5,168 nucleotides of DNA from a bacterium (GTDB taxonomy: Bacteria > Vulcanimicrobiota > Xenobia > RGZZ01): assembly GCA_021782195.1 (NCBI GenBank), contig JAJXVI010000238.1, forward strand, positions 1 to 5,168, given 5' to 3'. The number at the start of each line of letters is the position of its first letter. Positions within the stretch are counted from its first letter, which is position 1. Position numbers and translations under genes: made by a program. This document shows, one piece after another, positions 1 to 5,168 of this stretch. The notes beneath the pieces are model-generated. The model was not told where the DNA came from. It did not search any database and worked only from the letters and a program-made list of their open reading frames with translations.

Positions 1-693
1 ATTGGATTCGCGCAGCCAGTGGAGTTCTTTGAAGCGCGCTCCAACCTTTCCAAAGAGATAGCGTGCCCCTTCGGGGTCGACGACACGGTCGCGGGGCGAC
101 TGGATGATGAGAATCGGGGTCTGCACCTTGCCGAGCTCGTTCTTGACCTCTCGTATCAGCAACACCGCACTGCGGGCAGAGTGCAGACTGAAAGTGCGGA
201 AATACGAGGCGCCTTCGGCGTGACGGGCCATTTCGGGATCGTTGACCGGCGGACGTAGCCGTGGCACGAACGGAACAAGATGCCCGATCGAGAAAAGATA
301 GCGTTCCGGGCGAAGTACGTAGTACCACCGGTGACGTACAGCCAGAAAAGGGCTCAGGCACACGAGCCGGTGTACATCGTGGGAGGCTGCGAGATGCAGA
401 CCGAGCAGGCAACCCGTCGAGAAGCCGACAATCGACACGCATGAGAAACGCTCTCGCAGTGACAGGTAGCGCTCTCGAACCGCTTCATACCACTCCTCCC
501 AGCGCGACGCGGGCATGATGGCGCGTTTTCGATCGTGGCCCGGGTAGTTCAGGGCCTGTACTGTGTAGCCGTTGCGGTGCAGATGCTGGCCGAGCAACTG
601 CATTTCAAAGCTTCCGCCGCCAAGACCGTGCAGCAGCAGGCACGCGTGGTGTGGGTGGTTGCCTTCGAGAAGAAAAGGCTGATTGCTCAACAT
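1..693 (-). CDS. Alpha/beta-hydrolase (carboxylesterase / monoacylglycerol-lipase-like), C-terminus cut by window edge
   Basis: The 231 visible residues, read by hand on the minus strand, form a serine hydrolase of the alpha/beta fold, probably cleaving a carboxylic ester or monoglyceride in the cytoplasm; no signal peptide or membrane segment is seen. The oxyanion-hole region is LLLHGLGGG (residues 19-27), followed by YPGHD (50-54). The nucleophile elbow is GFSTG (90-94) with Ser92 (codon 418-420). A cap-like stretch spans about 117-165, and the likely catalytic acid is Asp202 in QSPRDRVVD. The reading frame is still open at base 1, just where the family usually has its catalytic His, so about 20-30 residues are missing. 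ATG at 691-693 is taken as start; an in-frame stop at 715-717 limits any extension to seven codons, with GTG at 697-699 the only common alternative. No clear Shine-Dalgarno site precedes either. It is divergent from the 938-1333 gene. The family is firm; the substrate is inferred. Confidence 0.9.
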   Translation of the reverse strand, partial: MLSNQPFLLEGNHPHHACLLLHGLGGGSFEMQLLGQHLHRNGYTVQALNYPGHDRKRAIMPASRWEEWYEAVRERYLSLRERFSCVSIVGFSTGCLLGLHLAASHDVHRLVCLSPFLAVRHRWYYVLRPERYLFSIGHLVPFVPRLRPPVNDPEMARHAEGASYFRTFSLHSARSAVLLIREVKNELGKVQTPILIIQSPRDRVVDPEGARYLFGKVGARFKELHWLRESN

Positions 694-937
694 GCGCACA
701 GCCAGGTTCGGCAGTTATCATTCTCTTTCCCCCGTTGGCCGTCCGTGGTGTGGGTTCGTGTCGTGCTTCCCGCACGGGTATCTGCTCGTTGCGATGACCA
801 CCACCGCGTGCTGTCACTTTCCTGGGACCGTCGGCGAGGCTGCGCGTCTCGTGGCGTTCGGCTCGCCGCTCATTCCACCGATGTGGCGTGCTCCATTCAG
901 CAGGGGCTGCTCCCCCAAGTGGCCAATTGAGGCGGAC
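694..937. other. Divergent intergenic region between hydrolase and small hypothetical gene
   Basis: This 244-bp gap must hold the start signals of both flanking genes, which point away from each other. I see no convincing -35/-10 pair on either strand. There are two short inverted repeats: arms of 7 bp at 832-838 and 862-868 (CGGCGAG/CTCGCCG), and a small CGTGC/GCACG hairpin near 764-778. In G+C-rich DNA such short arms are weak evidence. Open frames crossing the gap translate to low-complexity, non-protein-like sequence, so I call no gene here. Confidence 0.4.
929..932 (+). promoter_or_regulatory. Ribosome binding site (GAGG) that fixes the start at 938
   Basis: GAGG lies five bases before the ATG at 938-940. 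It decides the start of the small protein: the same frame stays open upstream to 683, but that extension is unlike a normal protein and lacks a comparable site. Confidence 0.6.
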
Positions 938-1333
938 ATGTCAATCTGCCTCTGGCTCGTGTTCGACGATCCTGTCATCACTCGTTTGCGCAGCGAGACG
1001 CTTGCGCGCGCCTCGAACGTGGCGCGGCTCGACGAGATTGCAGTGGCTCAGGACGCCGTGTGCCTCGAGAACTTCTGCAGCCCGACGGTGCTGGAAATCT
1101 GTCGAAGCCTTGTAGGCGAGGAGGAACCCGGGCCCCTGAAGTGGTTTGAGCCGCGGGACGCTCTTCAAACGGTCGTGGCCATTCTGCGTTACGGGGATTC
1201 CCATCCCGGTGCCCTCCGAGGGATCGTTCGTGATCTGCGCACTTTTGAGCGGGCTCTTGAGGAAGCTGTGCGAAAGAAGGTACGCTTTCGTCTGCAGCTC
1301 GACTACCGTGGAGTATTGCCTGAGGAGGAGTGA
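938..1333 (+). CDS. Small unassigned protein, 131 residues
   Basis: I do not recognise this protein. It looks real: it has a good ribosome binding site, a normal mix of hydrophobic and charged residues, and a plausible secondary-structure pattern. The N-terminus starts with a hydrophobic strand-like segment, ICLWLVF (3-9). An alternating charged and hydrophobic middle follows, with Cys residues at 4, 42, 47 and 55. Then comes a likely turn (EEEPGPLKWFEP, 61-72), and a helical C-terminal half (about 73-115) rich in Leu, Arg and Glu, ending in a strand-like RFRLQLDY (116-123) and an acidic tail. There is no signal peptide and no full transmembrane segment, so it is probably cytoplasmic. It lies 221 bp before the FHA gene on the same strand, so co-transcription is possible but not shown. 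It may belong to an uncharacterised domain family; no function is inferred. Confidence 0.7.
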   Translation: MSICLWLVFDDPVITRLRSETLARASNVARLDEIAVAQDAVCLENFCSPTVLEICRSLVGEEEPGPLKWFEPRDALQTVVAILRYGDSHPGALRGIVRDLRTFERALEEAVRKKVRFRLQLDYRGVLPEEE

Positions 1334-1554
1334 CGCCGGCTGGCTTCGGTCTGTGTCGTTCGGCGAACCCGACCCCGCGGCATCGAAGTCCCATCCTCGC
1401 TGGCCTGAGCCCGCGCGTCCGTGGGACATTGTTTGCACTGTGTAGACCTTCGAGACCGGTGTCTGGACTTCGGTCGGAAGGGGGAACCGTTGATCATGCA
1501 GGAATCCTGGGCAGGTGACGGTACGACAACTGCACGAGACTGTGGAGGGCGCCT
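1334..1554 (+). other. Intergenic region upstream of the FHA gene
   Basis: This 221-bp stretch lies between two co-oriented genes and probably carries the promoter of the FHA gene, but I cannot name a convincing promoter. A 6-bp inverted repeat (1388-1393 with 1422-1427) is followed by ATTGTTT, a poor match to an intrinsic terminator. A GTTCG/CGAAC mini-palindrome occurs near 1358-1368. A short frame that begins by overlapping the previous stop codon encodes a Pro/Arg-rich string that does not look like a protein. Confidence 0.35.
1544..1549 (+). promoter_or_regulatory. Ribosome binding site (GGAGGG) for a GTG start
   Basis: GGAGGG sits five bases before GTG at 1555-1557. This strong site supports the GTG as the start of the FHA protein, since no ATG occurs near the beginning of its first domain. 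Confidence 0.75.
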
Positions 1555-3048
1555 GTGACTGTAGAGTCTGGTTCAGGGTTTGAGCTCGTGGTTGTAGAAG
1601 GCGGTGGCCAGGGCATGGTCTTTCCGCTTCGCGGCGGACACGTGGTGCTCGGGCGCTACGAAGAGGCCGACCATCCCGACTCGTTCGCTGTGATGTTCCA
1701 CGAGCCGACCGTATCTCGGGTGCACGCGATTCTCGAGTGGGAGGAACGTCGCGCACGCTACGTTGTGCACCACCGCTCTCGTACCAACCCGACAATCCTG
1801 AACGGTGCCCCACTCGCGCGTCCACACGTGCTCGAGCCTGGCGACACCCTCAAGATGGGGTCGACCCTGGTGATGCTCCGCCAGTCTCCTTTGAGCCCGT
1901 GGTGTGGGACGGGGGGCGGAGTTCGTCGCGCACTTGTGGTGCTGAGCGGTCCGGACAGGGGACGGGTGTGTCCTCTGGTCGCTCCTCAAGCGGCTCTGGT
2001 CGATCCGGAGCGTGCGAATTGCGGTGCCGATGCCATCGTCGTGAATGGAATGCAGGGTTGGAACATCGAGATGATTCTTCACAACGAGCGCCTCTTCGTG
2101 CAGTGCGAGGAACGTGTGGGCCTGCTCTCGCGCTACCCCGGTCTTGTTTCCTGCAGGTTGGTCGGTACCCGTGATCGGATTCCGCTACAGGAAGGCATGG
2201 TGGTTGTCTGCGGCGATGTGGCATTTCTCGTTGCGTCGGCTGATCGTGCCCTTGCTGTATCTCGTCTTCTCGAGGCCGGGGAAGAGACCGGTGACCCTCT
2301 GGTCGACTTTGTGCGGCCCGGGCCCCCTCCATACTGGGAAAGCGACGATCCGTGCCTGCTGCGCATTCTTTCTGGTCCTGATCGGGGTTCCACCCTCTGG
2401 ATCGATCCGACCGGCGTGCATGGCCCCGTGCTTGTGGGACGCAGCGGTCCTGGAGGCCTGCACGTCGAGGTGCCCGATCGCAACGCCGCCGACCTCATGA
2501 TATCCTTCTCCTCAGATGGTGTGCATCTGGAAAACGTGGACTCGACCGAGAGCGTCTACCACAACTGGGATCTCCTGCGCCCCGGAGAGGGCCTCGAACT
2601 GCTCAGTGGCGACCGCATCACCATGGGACGAAGCGTGCTCAGTTTCGAGACCGTGCCGCTGCAGGCTTGCATCGAATCGTATGCCGTGTTTCTGGGCACC
2701 GATGAACTGCCACTTGTGCGTGCGGTCAACACCCTGGGATACCGACCGGAAAACGAGTTGCGTGTGGATGACCGCCGACTTGCTCCTCGTCACGGAGTGC
2801 TGGAGGTGCGGGATTCAGGTGAGGTCGCCTACGTACACATGGACACGGAATGCGTCGTGCGGATCGGGGATGCGCAGGTGCGGGCAGGCGAAGAATACGC
2901 TCTGTGTCCGGGGGACGTGATTCACCTGACTGACGAGGTGGAAGTCTCCTTTGGCCGGCGTGTATCGACGCATCGCCCGTCGGACCCGGTCCTGATCGGC
3001 CCCACCCAGAGAGAGATCGAAGAGGAGCGGATGCGGATCACAGCCTGA
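1555..3048 (+). CDS. Tandem FHA-domain protein with four FHA-like modules
   Basis: This is a 497-residue cytoplasmic protein, probably a phosphothreonine-reading scaffold. Module 1 (about 8-110) is a canonical FHA domain: LGR at 32-34, SRVH at 54-57, and NPT with NG at 78-84 match the phosphopeptide-contact residues. Module 2 (about 125-228) keeps the FHA-type strand pattern, with an opening LSGPDRG (130-136), but has neither GR nor SxxH. Module 3 (about 268-366) repeats LSGPDRG (272-278) and keeps VGR (294-296) and a C-terminal GDRITMGRSVLSFE, but SxxH is gone. Module 4 (about 376-470) has LGY in place of LGR and APRH (410-413) in place of SxxH. An acidic tail ends the protein; there is no signal peptide or membrane segment. 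GTG start chosen from its ribosome binding site. The gene converges on a Ser/Thr kinase gene 145 bp away, a likely partner by inference. Modules 2-4 are called from visible pattern only. Confidence 0.93.
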   Translation: MTVESGSGFELVVVEGGGQGMVFPLRGGHVVLGRYEEADHPDSFAVMFHEPTVSRVHAILEWEERRARYVVHHRSRTNPTILNGAPLARPHVLEPGDTLKMGSTLVMLRQSPLSPWCGTGGGVRRALVVLSGPDRGRVCPLVAPQAALVDPERANCGADAIVVNGMQGWNIEMILHNERLFVQCEERVGLLSRYPGLVSCRLVGTRDRIPLQEGMVVVCGDVAFLVASADRALAVSRLLEAGEETGDPLVDFVRPGPPPYWESDDPCLLRILSGPDRGSTLWIDPTGVHGPVLVGRSGPGGLHVEVPDRNAADLMISFSSDGVHLENVDSTESVYHNWDLLRPGEGLELLSGDRITMGRSVLSFETVPLQACIESYAVFLGTDELPLVRAVNTLGYRPENELRVDDRRLAPRHGVLEVRDSGEVAYVHMDTECVVRIGDAQVRAGEEYALCPGDVIHLTDEVEVSFGRRVSTHRPSDPVLIGPTQREIEEERMRITA

Positions 3049-3078
3049 AACGGGCCACCTTGATCCGCGCGCCTGGTC

Positions 3079-3139
3079 GCGGCGGCAGTGCGCCTTCCTC
3101 TGTCGTGCCCCCACCTTTCGCTGTCGCCGCTTTCATCTT
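3079..3139 (+). terminator. Candidate intrinsic terminator after the FHA gene
   Basis: Thirty bases after the FHA stop codon, 3079-3088 can pair with 3121-3130 as a 10-bp stem containing one G-U wobble, and TTTCATCTT follows directly. The 32-base loop is longer than usual and the T-run is interrupted, so this is only a moderate candidate. The same stem read on the minus strand is not followed by a T-run, so it would not obviously serve the kinase. Confidence 0.35.
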
Positions 3140-3144
3140 GAGGC

Positions 3145-3154
3145 GGGTGCACCC
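3145..3154. repeat. Perfect 10-bp palindrome GGGTGCACCC
   Basis: This self-complementary decamer lies between the two convergent genes. It has no loop, so it would suit a dimeric protein site better than an RNA hairpin, but it may be chance in G+C-rich DNA. No function is assigned. Confidence 0.3.
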
Positions 3155-3193
3155 AGGGTCGTGGTTCTACGGGTTTCGCGGCAGGCCATGTTC

Positions 3194-4204
3194 CTACAGG
3201 TACCACCAGAGGAGCCACGCGCAACCGGCGGCCACGAGCATGACCAGGAACAGCGCGTAGATGGTCGCACGGCGGGGGGATGTCGACCGGCTCCCTTCTG
3301 GCGCTGCTGTCGCGGCGGCATCGCTGGTCGATGCCCGCTCGGGAAGGGCCTCGAGAGCGTGCAGCACGAGTTCCGCGTTCTGCACGCGGAAGTCTCGCTT
3401 GAGCACCATCAGGTGTGTCACCAGTGCCTCGAACGCGGGCGAAACCGACGGGTTCAGCTTGCGTAGCGGCACGAGGGGGTCGCCCAGGCGGCTGATGAGC
3501 GAACTCTGTCGGTCAACCGATTGAGGGGGGATTCGTCCGCTCAGCAGCGCGTAGAGGGTTGCACCGAGGGCGTAGAGATCACTTCGCGGGTCGGTGGCGA
3601 TGCCAGAATACTGTTCCGGCGGAGCGTATCCCGGTGTGACCAATCCCTTGAAGATTGTCTTGTACTGCCCCTGGTTGTCACGGCCCTTTGCAATCCCGAA
3701 GTCGAGCAGCATTACACGCCCTCGTCGGTCAAGCATGAGATTGTCCGGCTTGAGGTCCTTGTAGATGATAGGGCGCGGCTTCTGGGAATGCAGATAATGA
3801 AGTGCACGGGTGATCTGTACGGCCCAGTTGGCTACGGTCGCCGCTTCCGGCAGAAACTCCGGTTTGTGTTCACCCTTGCCGATGTCGGAGAGTTTGCTGA
3901 GCAGTTCCCCGTCGATGAAATCCATCACGAGAAAGCGGTCGTCGTGCTCTTCAAACCACTCGTAGACGCGGGGAATATTGTCGTTCGAGAGCGCGTGGAG
4001 CAACTGTGCTTCGTGCTCGAACTGGGCAATCGCAAGCGCCAGGTCTTCTGGCGTGTCTGCGAACATGCCCATCTGCTTGATGGCAACGCATTGCCCTGTC
4101 GTCTTGTCGGTTGCAGTATATACAACCGCCATTCCACCCTGTCCGGCCACGCCGGTAATTTCGTAGCGCTCGCGCAGCACGCGGCCTGACTCGATGGTAG
4201 CCAC
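3194..4204 (-). CDS. Hanks-type Ser/Thr protein kinase with C-terminal membrane anchor
   Basis: This is a 336-residue protein kinase that phosphorylates Ser/Thr using ATP, with its catalytic domain in the cytoplasm. It shows the Gly-rich loop GQGGMAVVY (21-29), VAIK with Lys43, and a likely helix-C Glu65 in FEHEAQLL. The catalytic loop YKDLKPDN (148-155) has Asp150 and Asn155. Also present are DFG (168-170), an activation segment with TPGYAPPEQ (190-198), and DPRSDLYALGATLYALLSG (205-223). A Ser/Thr/Ala-rich linker (291-312) leads to one hydrophobic segment (about 313-335) that ends at the C-terminus, so it is tail-anchored with no external sensor domain. The catalytic loop reads YKD where most kinases have HRD; related bacterial kinases commonly have YRD. 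The start is GTG at 4202-4204, with an in-frame stop at 4226-4228 limiting extension; no clear ribosome binding site is seen. It converges on the FHA gene and follows tryptophanase by 142 bp. Confidence 0.96.
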   Translation of the reverse strand: MATIESGRVLRERYEITGVAGQGGMAVVYTATDKTTGQCVAIKQMGMFADTPEDLALAIAQFEHEAQLLHALSNDNIPRVYEWFEEHDDRFLVMDFIDGELLSKLSDIGKGEHKPEFLPEAATVANWAVQITRALHYLHSQKPRPIIYKDLKPDNLMLDRRGRVMLLDFGIAKGRDNQGQYKTIFKGLVTPGYAPPEQYSGIATDPRSDLYALGATLYALLSGRIPPQSVDRQSSLISRLGDPLVPLRKLNPSVSPAFEALVTHLMVLKRDFRVQNAELVLHALEALPERASTSDAAATAAPEGSRSTSPRRATIYALFLVMLVAAGCAWLLWWYL

Positions 4205-4245
4205 GCGAATGCGTTCGACACGGATTCAAGTTGTCCCTACCAGAG

Positions 4246-4330
4246 GCCACGTCCGCGGTACAGATCTGGCGGTTTATCGTCCGGAAGCGTGCGTGCTTGA
4301 AGACGACGGGGTCTGTGCTGCGGACGTGGC
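4246..4330. repeat. Imperfect inverted repeat with 18-bp arms in the tryptophanase-kinase gap
   Basis: Bases 4246-4263 and 4313-4330 are inverted copies matching at 16 of 18 positions, the outer 11 without a mismatch. The 49-base interior holds smaller nested pairings (TCGTC at 4277-4281 with GACGA at 4302-4306, and AAGC at 4285-4288 with GCTT at 4295-4298), so the whole could fold as one long hairpin. On the minus strand it lies after the tryptophanase stop and ends 41 bases before the kinase start. No T-run follows on either strand, so it is not a classical intrinsic terminator. A leader structure, a processing site, a factor-dependent terminator or a protein-binding site are all possible. 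Confidence 0.55.
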
Positions 4331-4346
4331 ACTTTGCACGTAGCGG

Positions 4347-5168
4347 TCAGTCGTCGGTTCCCGGGAGCGCCTGTTCTGCCGGTGAACCCACGCATGGTGC
4401 CGGCGTGATGGGCTCGAGACTGGCGGTAAAGTGCCGAAGCAGTCGTGGAGCGCGCACGATGCGGTAGCCGTGCTGGTGTTCGCGATGCTCGCCGATTCGT
4501 GCAAACGTGTCAACGACGTGCTCGAGGTGACTGCGTGTGTATGTGCGGTGCGGGATGGCAAGGCGTACGAGTTCGTGCCGCGCGTCTTCCTCAAACATGA
4601 GGCTGCCGATCTCCACGGTTCGTACGCCTCCCTCGAGGTAGAGGGCACAGGCAAGAGCCTGGGCGGGGAAATGATGCTTTGGTATGTGCGACAGCCAGGC
4701 GCCGGCGTCGACGAAGACCGCGTGCCCGCCGGCCGGTTTCACGACGGGCACGCCAAGCACTTCCAGCGACTCTGCAAGCCAGGCGACGACGCCGGTTCGG
4801 TAGGCCATGTACGTTTCGTCAAGCGCTTCGTCGAGACCGGTGGCGATGGCTTCCATGTCGCGCCCTGCGAGGCCACCGTAAGTGGAAAATCCTTCTGTTA
4901 CCACCATGAGTTCGCGGACACGTTCAGCGAGGTCTGCGTCCCGCGTGGCAAAGAAGCCACCGATGTTGGCCAGGCCGTTCTTCTTTGCGCTGACGAGACA
5001 ACCGTCGGCGAGGTCAAAATAGGCACGGGCGACTTCGTACAGATTCTGGCGTCCCAGTCGGGTGTCGTGGAGTCGAGCGAGGTACGCGTTCTCGGCGAAT
5101 CGGCAGGCGTCAAGGAAAAACGGCAATCCGGCCTCGTGTGCGAGGCTTGCGACCTGTTGCAGGTTTTC
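4347..5168 (-). CDS. tnaA: Tryptophanase (tryptophan indole-lyase), C-terminal 273 residues
   Basis: This PLP enzyme splits L-tryptophan into indole, pyruvate and ammonia in the cytosol. The visible part matches the tryptophanase / tyrosine phenol-lyase family: DACRFAENAY, then ADGCLVSAKKNG with the PLP-binding Lys (codon 4980-4982), NIGGFF, EGFSTYGGLAGRDMEA, GGHAVFVDA and IPHRTYT. Two sites favour tryptophanase. VEIGS has Ile (codon 4608-4610) where phenol-lyases have the substrate-binding Arg, and LRHFTA has His (codon 4431-4433) where they have Phe. These assignments use recalled family knowledge. The frame is open at the right edge; against a usual length near 470, roughly 190 N-terminal residues lie outside the window, so the PLP-phosphate site and start cannot be checked. 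A Pro/Ala-rich extension of about 19 residues follows the usual family end. The kinase gene follows on the same strand. Confidence 0.92.
   Translation of the reverse strand, partial: ENLQQVASLAHEAGLPFFLDACRFAENAYLARLHDTRLGRQNLYEVARAYFDLADGCLVSAKKNGLANIGGFFATRDADLAERVRELMVVTEGFSTYGGLAGRDMEAIATGLDEALDETYMAYRTGVVAWLAESLEVLGVPVVKPAGGHAVFVDAGAWLSHIPKHHFPAQALACALYLEGGVRTVEIGSLMFEEDARHELVRLAIPHRTYTRSHLEHVVDTFARIGEHREHQHGYRIVRAPRLLRHFTASLEPITPAPCVGSPAEQALPGTDD

Noticed and set aside
832..868. 7-bp inverted repeat in the divergent gap as an operator
   Set aside because: Arms this short with a 23-base spacer are expected by chance in G+C-rich DNA, and nothing ties them to a promoter.
683..937. N-terminal extension of the small protein to 683
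   Set aside because: The added 85 residues look non-coding (Cys/Pro/Arg-rich, no pattern), while ATG 938 has a well-spaced GAGG site. The extension would also overlap the divergent hydrolase start.
1388..1430. Hairpin GTCCCA/TGGGAC followed by ATTGTTT as a terminator of the small gene
   Set aside because: The stem is only 6 bp with a 28-base loop, and the T-run is short and broken.
1330..1518. 62-residue frame whose GTG overlaps the stop of the small protein
   Set aside because: The purine-rich stretch abuts the start with no spacing, and the product is a Pro/Arg-rich string without protein-like character.
941..1825. Open 294-residue minus-strand frame opposite the small protein and the start of the FHA gene
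   Set aside because: The translation is rich in Arg, Pro, Ser and Gln with no recognisable motif, and it lies antisense to two better-supported genes, one of them a clear FHA domain. Long antisense frames are common in G+C-rich DNA.
3521..4189. 222-residue plus-strand frame inside the kinase gene
   Set aside because: It is the complement of a well-supported kinase gene, and its translation shows no domain of its own.
4347..5168. Tyrosine phenol-lyase as the identity of the PLP enzyme
   Set aside because: The site that is Arg in phenol-lyases is Ile here (VEIGS), and the site that is Phe there is His here (LRHFTA). Both fit tryptophanase.

Overview
This is a bacterial stretch, G+C-rich by eye (I did not compute it), with tightly packed protein genes, Shine-Dalgarno-like sites before some of them, and no visible mobile element, CRISPR array, rRNA or tRNA. 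The mix is a Hanks-type Ser/Thr kinase of the 'IIY(R/K)DLKP' type, a tandem-FHA protein and a tryptophanase. Such genes are common in bacteria rich in eukaryote-like signalling (for example Cyanobacteria, Chloroflexota, Armatimonadota and relatives, Myxococcota). The window alone does not fix the phylum.

Layout from left to right. An alpha/beta-hydrolase gene runs leftward off the left edge (1-693, minus strand, C-terminal end missing). A 244-bp divergent gap follows, then a small unassigned protein (938-1333, plus). After a 221-bp gap comes a 497-residue protein of four FHA-like modules (1555-3048, plus). It converges on a membrane-tail-anchored Ser/Thr protein kinase (3194-4204, minus) across a 145-bp gap that holds a candidate terminator. 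Upstream of the kinase, on the same strand, is the C-terminal 273 residues of a tryptophanase (4347-5168, minus), whose N-terminal part lies beyond the right edge. The 142-bp gap between tryptophanase and kinase holds an imperfect inverted repeat with 18-bp arms.

How the genes may work together: FHA domains read phosphothreonine and Hanks kinases write it, so the convergent kinase and FHA genes look like a local writer-reader pair. Only the first FHA module keeps the canonical phosphothreonine-binding residues, so the other three may act as scaffold. Tryptophanase degrades tryptophan to indole, pyruvate and ammonia. Its position upstream of the kinase on the same strand permits, but does not prove, co-transcription. 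The hydrolase and the small protein have no evident link to this signalling pair. I see no finished, clearly novel system. The features most worth following are the degenerate FHA array, the unusual YKD catalytic loop of the kinase, and the structured tryptophanase-kinase gap.
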